Below, piece by piece: positions 1 to 8,798 of a DNA stretch of 64,000 bases. The DNA lies in contig CM042044.1 of NCBI GenBank assembly GCA_023525975.1, positions 13,812,501 through 13,876,500 on the forward strand. The letters are read 5' to 3'. The DNA comes from Smallanthus sonchifolius. Its lineage: Eukaryota; Streptophyta; Magnoliopsida; Asterales; Asteraceae. The first letter of the stretch is position 1. Every line of letters begins with the position of its first letter. The notes under the pieces were generated by a model. That model saw nothing but the letters and a program-made list of their open reading frames with translations. It did no database searches and had not been told where the DNA came from. The position numbers and the translations under genes were made by a program.

Positions 1-188
1 ATATTGATGTTGTTTTGAGTTTTGGTCAAGTTTGGTTCTCGAGGTTTGTAAGATTGTTTTCGTTAATATTGTATTATAATGAACGCGTGTATGCTTGTAA
101 GTGTATATGAACAATAAATGTAAGGTTGAAATCTTTTATTGCACGGCATAAAATACATAGGAAAAACATGAAAATCAGAAAGGTTACA
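1..188 (-). repeat. E1 3' LTR, partial (5' part of the LTR)
   Basis: All 188 bases match 7332-7519 with no difference. On the minus strand it starts TGTAACC at 188. The rest of the LTR is left of the window. Confidence 0.93.
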
Positions 189-200
189 GTATCCCCATGT
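189..200 (-). other. E1 polypurine tract
   Basis: On the minus strand ACATGGGGATAC sits directly against the TGTAACC start of the 3' LTR. The same tract (ACATGGGGAGAA) and the same upstream motif (TTTCGGGACGAAATTC) occur before the 3' LTR of E5 at 51115-51144, supporting its role as plus-strand primer site. Confidence 0.75.
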
Positions 201-276
201 TGAGGGAATTTCGTCCCGAAATTCAACTGGTTGAGGCTACTGCTTCAGCAAAAAGATGTGGGTACTTGAGCTTCAT

Positions 277-3200
277 TTAGTCTTCTCGTTCCCAAGTAAA
301 CTCGGGTCCTCGTTTAGATTCCCAACGAATCTTGACAATAGGAATACGGCTGCGCTTGAGTTGTTTTATCTCACGATCCATAACCTCGACTGGTTTTTCA
401 ACGAAGTGCATCGTTTCATCAATGCGCACATCGTCAAGAGGTATATGAAGGTTTTCATCAGCAAGACACTTCTTGAGGTTGGACACATGAAATGTAGGAT
501 GTACGCTGCCAAGTGATGGAGGTAATTCGAGCCTGTAAGCCACTTTCCCAATCCTTTCAAGGATCTTGAATGGACCCACATAGCGAGGTGCTAGCTTGCC
601 TTTCTTCCCAAAACGGATCACCCCCTTCCAAGGAGACACCTTTAGAAGTACAAGATCACCAACTTGGAATTCCAAGGGTTTGCGTCGTTTGTCGGCATAG
701 CTCTTTTGCCGACTCCTCGCAACTCGAATGTTGTCACGGATTTGGATAATCTTGTCGGAGGTTTCTTGAATTAACTCGGGACCGGTGATTTGTTCTTCAC
801 CAATCTCGTTCCAACAGATGGGAGAACGACACTTACGACCATAGAGAGCTTCAAACGGAGCCATGTCGATGCTGGTGTGGTAACTATTGTTGTAGGAAAA
901 TTCGATAAGTGTCAAATGTGAATCCCAATTGCCACCAAATTCGATGACACAGGCTCTCAGCATGTCTTCCAGGGTTTGGATTGTTCGCTCGGTCTGACCA
1001 TCAGTTTGGGGATGGTAGGCCGTGCTCAAATCCAATCGTGTATCAAGTGCCTTTTGGAGAGATTGCCAAAACCGAGAAGTGAAACGAGCATCTCTATCGG
1101 AGATTATGTTCAAAGGAACACCGTGACGACTCACGATCTCGTCAATGTAAATTCGGGCCAATTTCTCAACCTTATAGTCTTCACGGATAGGCAAGAAGTG
1201 TGCGGACTTAGTGAGACGGTCAATGATCACCCAGATGCTGTCATAACCGCTCGAAGTGCGAGGGAGTTTAGTGATGAAATCCATAGCTAGATTCTCCCAT
1301 TTCCACACGGGGATTTCCGGTTGTTCAAGTAACCCAGAAGGACGTTGATGCTCAGCTTTGACTTTAGAACATGTGAGACATTTTGCTACAAACAAAGCAA
1401 TGTCTTTCTTCATACCGGGCCACCAATATTGTGGACGAAGATTTTGGTACATTTTATCCGCACCAGGATGGATAGAATATCGAGACTTGTGTGCTTCGGT
1501 CATGATGAATGCTCGGAGATCGTTACGATCGGGGACCCAAATACGATTTAGAAAATAAAGCAAGCCATTGGTTTTAGTCTCTAATTGGAATTCAGCACCA
1601 CAAGACATTTCCATATACATATTGCCCTCGGTAACCGAGACATGTTGAGCTTCTAGAATACGAACTTGCATATCGGAATGGATCTTGACACTTTGAAGCA
1701 TGACATGTTCCTTGCGGCTTAGTGCATCGGCTACAACATTAGCCTTGCCGGGATGATAACGAATTTCGCAATCGTAATCGTTGAGGAGTTCAACCCAACA
1801 TCGTTGTCTCATGTTGAGTTCCTTTTGGTTGAAGATATGTTGGAGGCTTTTGTGGTCGGTGAACACCACACATTTCGTGCCATAGAGATAATGTCTCCAA
1901 ATCTTCAACGCAAATATGACAGCACCCAACTCCAGATCATGCGTCGTATAATTCTTCTCATGGATTTCGAGTTGTCTTGATGCATAAGCGATCACCTTGC
2001 CTCGTTGCATGAGAACGCAACCAAGACCTTGGTTTGAAGCATCACAGTAAACAACTAGATCATCTTCACCTTCAGGAAGGGTGAGGATAGGAGCATTGCA
2101 CAACTTTCGCTTGAGAATTTGAAAGGCTTCTTCTTGTTTCGGTCCCCACTCATAGGGTTTACCTTTTTGGGTTAAGGCAGTGAGGGGAACAGCGATCTTG
2201 GAGAAATTAGAGATGAACCTTCGATAGTAACCTGCTAAGCCAAGAAACGAACGAACTTCGGTAGGGGTTTTAGGAGCTTTCCAATTCTTAACAGCTTCAA
2301 TTTTGGCGGGGTCAACATGAATTCCCTTTTCATTGACAACGTGACCCAAAAATTGAACTTCTTTTAGCCAAAATTCACATTTAGAGAACTTGGCGTATAG
2401 CTGTTCGGTTTTCAAGAGATCCAAAATCAACCTAAGGTGTTGTTCATGATCTTCCTTAGTTCTTGAATAGATCAAGATGTCATCGATGAACACGATAACA
2501 AATTTATCAAGGTATGGTTTGCACATGCGATTCATGAGGTCCATGAAGACAGCAGGTGCATTGGTTAGCCCAAAAGGCATAACCATGAACTCGTAGTGAC
2601 CATATCTCGTTCGGAAGGCGGTCTTGGGAATATCCTCCTCTTGCACACGGAGTTGATGATAACCTGATCGAAGATCAATCTTCGAGAAGTAGGTAGAACC
2701 TTGGAGTTGATCGAAGAGATCGTCAATCCTAGGTAAAGGGTAGCGGTTTTTTATTGTAAGCTTGTTGAGTTCTCGATAGTCAATACACATGCGGAAAGAA
2801 CCGTCCTTCTTTTTAACAAATAAGACTGGTGCACCCCACGGTGAATGACTCGGCCGTATGAAACCTTTGTCGGCGAGTTCTTGAAGTTGACTTGCAAGTT
2901 CTTGCATCTCGGAAGGTGCAAGCCGGTATGGAGCTTTAGCCACCGGGTTTGCTCCAGGTACAAGATCGATGCGAAATTCCACTTGCCGAACAGGTGGAAG
3001 ACCTGGTAAGTCATCAGAAAAAACTTCGGGAAAATCCCGAACGATGGGGATGTCTTGTACACTCCTCTTTTTGTCTTCTTTTTGGATAACATGGGCTAGG
3101 AAAACCATGTACTTCTTTCGTATATACTTTTGGACGGTAATGCATGACATTAGTTTGAGTCCTTTACAAGGTTTCTCACCAAAGACCGTCAACGTTTCAC

Positions 3201-4755
3201 CGGATGGGAGTGGTATACGGATGCATTTTTCAAAGCACATGACTTCGGCGTGGTGCTTCGACAACCAATCCATACCTACGATGACGTCAAAACTTCCTAA
3301 TGGCATTGGTATGAGGTTGATTGGAAAGGTGTGTTTATTTAGTTCTAGGGAGCAATCATAAATGATGGTGTCAATTGTAACGGTGTTACCATCGGCTACC
3401 TCAACGGTAAAGGTTTTCTCTAGTTTAGACCGAGTTTTTGCAAGTAACGGTTCGAAGTCTAGTGACACAAAACTTTTATCAGCTCCTGTATCAAATAGTA
3501 TAGAAGCATAATGATTATTCATAAGGAACGTACCGTTAACCACATCAGTGTTGGCCTGAGCCTCATTGGCGTTGATGTTGAAGGCACGCCCACGAGCTCC
3601 GCCTTGGTTAACATTGATCAGTCTTGGGCACTGGTTACGGAAGTGGTTCGGGTCACCACATTCGAAGCAAGCACGTCCATTTGCAATGGCGGGGATGGCT
3701 TGGTTAGTTGCTTGATGATTGGCTTGATTTGCTGGGTTGGTTTGGTTGGCAAGTGCCTTGGCTCGACAAATATTGGCTGTGTGGCCATGTTTCCCGCAGT
3801 GGTTGCAAAGGCGACAAGGTATATTTGGAGGGTGATGGTAGTTGCAGGTGTTGCAAAGTGGGTAGCTGCCCCCATAGGGCTTCTTTGCTGGGTTTGGAGC
3901 TATGGGTGTAACTTGATTCACTGGAGCAGCCGGAGTGATTACAGCACAGTTCTTGACCTTTCTCTTCCTAGTGTTGCGGTATGGTTCAGTTTGGACTTCT
4001 TTGACATGAGCGGGAGGTGTTGTTGTTTCAGAAACTTTCTTGGCACCCTTTCTTGTAAGTGTACCCGCTTTAACATGATTGTCAGTAAGTGTAGCTGACA
4101 AACGGATAGCATCCTCCAGAGTAGCAGGATTTCCTCCTACCACAGTATCTTGAATTTGTCTAGGTAGACCACCAATGTACTTTTCAATACACCTAGACAG
4201 AGGTGTAACCATGTGTGGCACAAGTAGACTCAGCTCGTGAAAACGGGTGGTGTATGCTAAGCTTTCACCACTATCTTGAGCAAGATCCCAAAATTCCGCT
4301 TCTAGCTTTTTCATCTCATTTCGAGGACAGAATTCCTCAGTCATGATCCTTTTCAACTCATCCCACGGCAGTGCCATTGCTACATCCACTCCCCTAGTCC
4401 TTTTCTCACCATTCCACCAAGTAAGCGCCCTTTTTTGAAAGACACTGGTAGCATGACGAACACGGAGGTTGTCGGGACAGTCGCTATTGAGGAAAGTGCT
4501 CTCAATGCTTTCAAACCATTGAAGGAGTCCCGTGGCTCCTTCGCTGCCATAGAATTTGAGGGGATTACAGGAGTTGAAGTGTTTGAAGGTGCATTGTGGC
4601 GGGTTGGCACCACCACCACCTCCAGTAGCAGCACTTCCACTGGCATGGCCATTATTGTTGTTGTTGGCTTGGGTAATTTGGTTCACCAGCTGTGTGAGTA
4701 AAGCAGCCAGGTCAGTGTTATTGCTGTTGTTGCTGTTGACACGACGAGGAGGCAT
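277..4755 (-). CDS. E1 Gag-Pol polyprotein (1492 aa)
   Basis: One uninterrupted frame encodes all proteins needed to copy and insert the element. Gag starts MPPRR and carries CCHC-type zinc knuckles near residues 314-331 and 363-376. The aspartic protease has DTGAD at 422. Reverse transcriptase has CIDYRELN near 659 and FIDD near 757. RNase H has YCDAS near 905. Integrase has its zinc-binding HHCC region from about 1089 and a D1159, D1220, E1256 triad with exactly 35 residues between the last two. A GPF region and a chromodomain-like tail (ending FTWERED) follow. The stop codon falls inside the chromodomain: the same frame continues past TAA with the KYPHLF-type end of the domain until a second stop at 223-225, so one nonsense change seems to have removed about 18 residues. 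No other damage is seen. Confidence 0.95.
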   Translation of the reverse strand: MPPRRVNSNNSNNTDLAALLTQLVNQITQANNNNNGHASGSAATGGGGGANPPQCTFKHFNSCNPLKFYGSEGATGLLQWFESIESTFLNSDCPDNLRVRHATSVFQKRALTWWNGEKRTRGVDVAMALPWDELKRIMTEEFCPRNEMKKLEAEFWDLAQDSGESLAYTTRFHELSLLVPHMVTPLSRCIEKYIGGLPRQIQDTVVGGNPATLEDAIRLSATLTDNHVKAGTLTRKGAKKVSETTTPPAHVKEVQTEPYRNTRKRKVKNCAVITPAAPVNQVTPIAPNPAKKPYGGSYPLCNTCNYHHPPNIPCRLCNHCGKHGHTANICRAKALANQTNPANQANHQATNQAIPAIANGRACFECGDPNHFRNQCPRLINVNQGGARGRAFNINANEAQANTDVVNGTFLMNNHYASILFDTGADKSFVSLDFEPLLAKTRSKLEKTFTVEVADGNTVTIDTIIYDCSLELNKHTFPINLIPMPLGSFDVIVGMDWLSKHHAEVMCFEKCIRIPLPSGETLTVFGEKPCKGLKLMSCITVQKYIRKKYMVFLAHVIQKEDKKRSVQDIPIVRDFPEVFSDDLPGLPPVRQVEFRIDLVPGANPVAKAPYRLAPSEMQELASQLQELADKGFIRPSHSPWGAPVLFVKKKDGSFRMCIDYRELNKLTIKNRYPLPRIDDLFDQLQGSTYFSKIDLRSGYHQLRVQEEDIPKTAFRTRYGHYEFMVMPFGLTNAPAVFMDLMNRMCKPYLDKFVIVFIDDILIYSRTKEDHEQHLRLILDLLKTEQLYAKFSKCEFWLKEVQFLGHVVNEKGIHVDPAKIEAVKNWKAPKTPTEVRSFLGLAGYYRRFISNFSKIAVPLTALTQKGKPYEWGPKQEEAFQILKRKLCNAPILTLPEGEDDLVVYCDASNQGLGCVLMQRGKVIAYASRQLEIHEKNYTTHDLELGAVIFALKIWRHYLYGTKCVVFTDHKSLQHIFNQKELNMRQRCWVELLNDYDCEIRYHPGKANVVADALSRKEHVMLQSVKIHSDMQVRILEAQHVSVTEGNMYMEMSCGAEFQLETKTNGLLYFLNRIWVPDRNDLRAFIMTEAHKSRYSIHPGADKMYQNLRPQYWWPGMKKDIALFVAKCLTCSKVKAEHQRPSGLLEQPEIPVWKWENLAMDFITKLPRTSSGYDSIWVIIDRLTKSAHFLPIREDYKVEKLARIYIDEIVSRHGVPLNIISDRDARFTSRFWQSLQKALDTRLDLSTAYHPQTDGQTERTIQTLEDMLRACVIEFGGNWDSHLTLIEFSYNNSYHTSIDMAPFEALYGRKCRSPICWNEIGEEQITGPELIQETSDKIIQIRDNIRVARSRQKSYADKRRKPLEFQVGDLVLLKVSPWKGVIRFGKKGKLAPRYVGPFKILERIGKVAYRLELPPSLGSVHPTFHVSNLKKCLADENLHIPLDDVRIDETMHFVEKPVEVMDREIKQLKRSRIPIVKIRWESKRGPEFTWERED

Positions 4756-4964
4756 TCTACAGATTTAGACACAATAAGAGTTGTGAGATTTTCTTGGATT
4801 AAATAGAAGAATAAATAGATGTAAGTAGTTCATAGTTTGGATTGTACTCAAATAGTGACATAATCACTCGAGTACTATGACATATTAAGGTTAATTTAAA
4901 CTCAGATAATTATCAAGGAGACGTGCTTTAGCCTATAAGTAAACACTCATCCCGGGAATTCCCA

Positions 4965-5015
4965 GGAAAGCATACGGGTCCCTCGGTTGGTTGGGATTTA
5001 TACGAAATGCTTTCC
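4965..5015 (-). promoter_or_regulatory. E1 leader stem-loop, conserved with E2
   Basis: Between primer site and gag, a 9-bp perfect inverted repeat (GGAAAGCAT / ATGCTTTCC, 4965-4973 and 5007-5015) encloses a 33-nt loop. The same structure is kept in E2 at 13644-13688. Its place in the 5' leader would suit RNA packaging or dimerisation; that role is inference. Confidence 0.5.
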
Positions 5016-5375
5016 TAGACAGAAAACCCAGAATACAGGTGTCACTCTTCCAGATTGCACGTGTCCTTTAACAATTAAACAAAGTCTAAAAACCTTAACG
5101 GGTGTAAAAGAAAGTTTTATAGACCAAAGTCTAAGAATATGATTCAGGTTATGTTGATGATGACATGGAAGCAGGCATGAAGGATATGTGGTTTAGGATA
5201 TGGGTAGGGATATTGTTTATTTAAGTTATTATTCATATATACATATAAAACATGTAGCATATATCATATAGCATGTAGCACATAGCATGTAAATCATGAA
5301 GCATGACATAAGTGGGTATCCTAAAGTTATAGTCTAGGTCAAAGGTGTCTAATAACCTAATTCCCTATAACCAAG

Positions 5376-5387
5376 GCTCTGATACCA
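5376..5387 (-). other. E1 primer binding site (tRNA-iMet)
   Basis: The minus strand reads TGGTATCAGAGC, complementary to the 3' end of plant initiator-Met tRNA, 3 nt from the LTR edge at 5391. Confidence 0.92.
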
Positions 5388-5631
5388 ATCTGTCACACCC
5401 CAACCGACGGCGAAAACATCGGGGCGTGAAGCGTGCAGACTGTTCATTGCTCATGGTTTACTAAAGTTTAAATAATTAATAATCGTTTTCATTGCAATCA
5501 AACAAGTTCAACAAAACATAGATTCAATCCACCAAACAATAATGAAAATTACATCAAAATATAACTGGTTCAATTAAAACTAGGTCAAAATCCTATGTGT
5601 AGCATATCTTGATCACTTCAAACATTGGTAC

Positions 5632-6082
5632 CTGAAACATGGTTAAATGAGAGGGTCAACTAGAAAGTTGGTGAGAGTACATAGGTTTAATCGTGTGATA
5701 GCAAAATACGTGTTGTGTGCATACAGTTCAATACAATCATGACAATTAAGGCATTTATGGAGAGAAAAACATCGTGTGACCTATACAATCAAACCTTTGT
5801 AACTTGCACTCAAAATTTGTGTTGTCAGTAACAGTCACCCTACCTGGGTGGGTTTGTCAGACTCAATAGATCTACCACTGTTTACTGTCGGCTGTTAGTT
5901 AATGATTGTACATGAAGAGCATAATAATTGGTCTACAAAATGTACTCAAGCACAAAGCGCAAAACTGTAAACATGCATAGGATGGAACTGTATATGTGTA
6001 TAATTGAAAACATGTAAATAGAACGCATGTTCCACCCCAAAACGTTTGTAAAATAGAGTAAAAGAGGGGCTATGTAACTCAC
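5632..6082 (-). promoter_or_regulatory. Predicted intron in E1 LTR
   Basis: On the minus strand the donor is CAC/GTGAGTTACATAGCCCC and the acceptor TGTTTCAG/GTACC, preceded by CTCACCAAC and GTTGACC. The same donor and acceptor blocks occur in the LTRs of E2, E3 and E5. Splicing has not been shown; the call rests on the shared motifs. Confidence 0.45.
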
Positions 6083-6319
6083 GTGTTATGTAGCGTGTAG
6101 GTTGCACAAGCAAATGGAAAACAGCGATGTGTTGTAGATTGCTAAGTTCGACCTAATGAACAATGTATATGTGTTATTGATTTGCGTTATTTAATGACGG
6201 AAGTGAATTTGTCATTCTTAAACGTGTAGGGTTTGTCTTAAAAATAATTATTTAAACTGTTATTTATTTATCAAATTAACAGAATAAAAATAAAAATAAA
6301 GATTCTGTTTAAGGGATGA

Positions 6320-7295
6320 GCACGACCGTGCTTGTATATGGCACGACCGCGCCCGGCACGTACGCGACCGCGCTTGGTCGGTAACGCGCCCGTGGTTGGT
6401 CAGAAGTCAAAACAAGAGTCTGGTCCTGAGACACGACCGCGTCCGTATCCGGCACGACCGCGCCTAGGGTTTTGACTAGGTCAGGACTTGGTTTGATCGG
6501 TAAACACGACCGGGCCTCTTACGGGGCACGACTGTGCTTGGTCAGGCACGACCGCGCTCGTAGGACAGCGCGACCGTGTCTGGTCAATTCCAGAAGCAAT
6601 TCGCCTGATTCTTGTAATAAAACAGATTAGAAACTTAGGGTTTTCATTGATATGATGTTTGCGAATCGAATTACACCATTTAATTAGGTTTATATTCTGT
6701 TTATCGTGTCGATCGTTTAAAACCATTTTTTATCAAAACTCAGATTCAATTCTGTAGAATCATGTAATGTGGTTACGAATTGAGTTAGGGCTTTCGATTA
6801 ACTTGGAGAGACGATCCTAATGAACTATTACTAACCTGTTTTGAATGGGCAACAAGTGCAGACGGCTACGGGGAGACTTCGCGGCTTTTTCTTGATCGAC
6901 AGACGAGATAGAGATGATGGAATGATGGATTTAGGGTTTAGGGAAGTTTATATATGACTCGTGTAGGTATGGGCTTAACTTAATTCGTTTGATTCTTGCC
7001 CCAATTACTTGATTCGTTTTAAAAAAAAGAGTCGGTTTAGAATTTGCGAGTATTGGGACGATTGCATGTGTATTTGGTCGTGTTTTAGTCTCAATTAGCC
7101 GAATATCTTCTTCTGCAAGTTTCGCGACCTTCTAAACGTGTTTACAATTTATTTTTGGACAAGATTTGAGTCGGTTTGACTTTGCGGAGTCAAACTGTAA
7201 ACGAGGCGCGACCGTGCTTAATGTTAAGCACGACCGTGGTCATGGCACAAACGCGACCGTGCCTAGGACTAGGCGCGACCGTGCTTGTGTTGGTT
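6320..7295. repeat. GC-rich CGACCG array in E1 LTR
   Basis: Many copies of a 10-13 bp motif of the type GCACGACCGYGC lie at 6320-6590 and again at 7205-7295, in otherwise AT-rich DNA. The best copies are palindromes (GCACG AC CGTGC). The array starts about 238 bp upstream (in LTR sense) of the predicted splice donor at 6082. Confidence 0.8.
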
Positions 7296-7519
7296 TTTGG
7301 AAGTATCAAGACTAGTCCTTGTAGTTTTGTAATATTGATGTTGTTTTGAGTTTTGGTCAAGTTTGGTTCTCGAGGTTTGTAAGATTGTTTTCGTTAATAT
7401 TGTATTATAATGAACGCGTGTATGCTTGTAAGTGTATATGAACAATAAATGTAAGGTTGAAATCTTTTATTGCACGGCATAAAATACATAGGAAAAACAT
7501 GAAAATCAGAAAGGTTACA

Positions 7520-8289
7520 ATCTCGTCCCCATAGCTTCATTGAACCACTTCCAAAACTTGGATGTGAATCTCGTATCCCGGTCGGAATAATAGAAATCGG
7601 CACTCCGTGCCTAGCAACGATCTCATTAACAGACACTTCGGATAGCCTTTCCGATGAGAAAGTTTCCTTAATCGGTAGAAAATGAGCGTTTTTGTCAACC
7701 GATCCACACTACCCAATGGTATCGTGCCCCTTAAACGTCTTAGGCAATTTCGTAATAAAATCCATTGTAATATCCTCCCACTTCCACTTCGGAATCTCTA
7801 AAGGTTGGATTTTTCCATAAGGCTTCTGATGTTCTGCCTTAACTTGCAAACATGTCAAACATTTGCTCACATACTAGATCACATCATGCTTTATTCCCGG
7901 CCACCAATAGTTGCCCTTCATGTCCTGATACATCTTTGTCATTCCCGGATGTATCGAGTACCTTGACTTGTGCGCTTCGTTAAGTAATTGCTCTTTAAAT
8001 TCACAAAACCTTGGTATCCAGATACGGTCATCCTTGACCCACACCCCTTGACTGTTCTTAGTTAACAGACCACGTTGTCCAAAGATCCTTTCTTCTTTTA
8101 GCCTTTCATCTCTCAAGGCTTTCTTTTGCACATCCTTTAATAATGTCAGGAAATCTGGTGTCACTATCAGTTGACACGCTTTAACTCTAATTGGCGCGTG
8201 TTCCTCTTTATGGCTTAACGCATCGGAAACCACATATGCCTCACTCGGATGGTAAAGGATCTCACAGTCGTAGTCCTTAATTAGCTCTA
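7520..8289 (-). pseudogene. E3 integrase fragment
   Basis: Read on the minus strand from 8289: the end of RNase H (ELIKDYDCEILYHPSE), a linker, the integrase zinc-finger region (HKSRYSIHPG, NYWWPG), then the catalytic core up to RFTSKFWKWFNEAMGTR, where E1 interrupts it. A one-base loss just before RFTSKFW breaks the frame at the second catalytic Asp region, and stops occur near 7874. Fused to E1 on the left and E2 on the right. Confidence 0.85.
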
Positions 8290-8294
8290 ACTAC

Positions 8295-8789
8295 TGTCAC
8301 ACCCCGACCGATGGCGGAATCATCGAGGCGGACAATGGAATAATTGTTCAAAAGCACATGATAACTAAAAAGTTGCATAATTCATTAAATAAATTTGAAT
8401 ACAACAAAGATCCAAATACAATACATTTCAAATAACCTAGTCTAGTTCAAAACATTGATTTATTTAACTAGGTCCATAGTTCTTAAGTGGAGAAATCTTC
8501 AGCAAGCAATCACATATCCAAACCTAAAATATTATTTAAATCAAGTGTCAACTAAAAAGTTGGTGAGTACATAGGTTTTTGTAGTTCCGATAAGTAGTAG
8601 ATAAAACGTTTTGCAACTCATTGTTTATCTTGTTAAACATAGTATATATATGGTGTATCATTTATCTAATCACAATTCAAACCTTGTTTGACGTGCTTGA
8701 ACAGAGCACAACAGCTAAGTCCGGTAATGTTTGAATATAGTTACCCACTATATCCGGTATGTTTAAATATAACACGCGGCTATATCCGA
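8295..8789 (-). repeat. E2 3' LTR, truncated
   Basis: This matches 14120-14614 closely (a few substitutions, including TG to TC at the edge of the other copy). The match stops abruptly at 8789. The remaining ~1.84 kb of the LTR, the polypurine tract and the end of pol are deleted; the joint carries a 12-bp copied filler (8789-8800). Confidence 0.9.
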
Positions 8790-8798
8790 CGGATTTTG

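Larger units (their letters stand above)
1..7519 (-). mobile_element. E1: near-complete Ty3/gypsy chromovirus retrotransposon
   Basis: The element reads right to left: 5' LTR 5391-7519, tRNA-iMet primer site, leader, a single gag-pol frame, polypurine tract, then the first 188 bp of the 3' LTR, which leaves the window on the left. The 188 bases of 3' LTR in view are identical to 7332-7519, so the insertion looks young. It lies in the integrase of the older element E3, whose coding sequence resumes at 7520. Its target duplication cannot be checked because the left flank is outside the window. Domain order PR-RT-RH-IN plus a C-terminal chromodomain-like region places it among chromoviruses. Confidence 0.93.
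5391..7519 (-). repeat. E1 5' LTR (2129 bp)
   Basis: On the plus strand it runs from TGTCACACCCC to GGTTACA, the usual TG...CA ends. It carries the GC-rich palindromic array (6320-6590 and 7205-7295) and a predicted intron (5632-6082). Confidence 0.92.

Noticed and set aside
1..4755. Endogenous pararetrovirus (RT and CCHC present)
   Set aside because: LTRs, primer site, polypurine tract and an integrase with D-D-35-E are present, which marks a gypsy retrotransposon. No movement or coat protein was seen.
256..4768. Several plus-strand frames (for example 976-1290, 3511-4098) across E1
   Set aside because: They lie antisense to the intact gag-pol frame and show no domain of their own.
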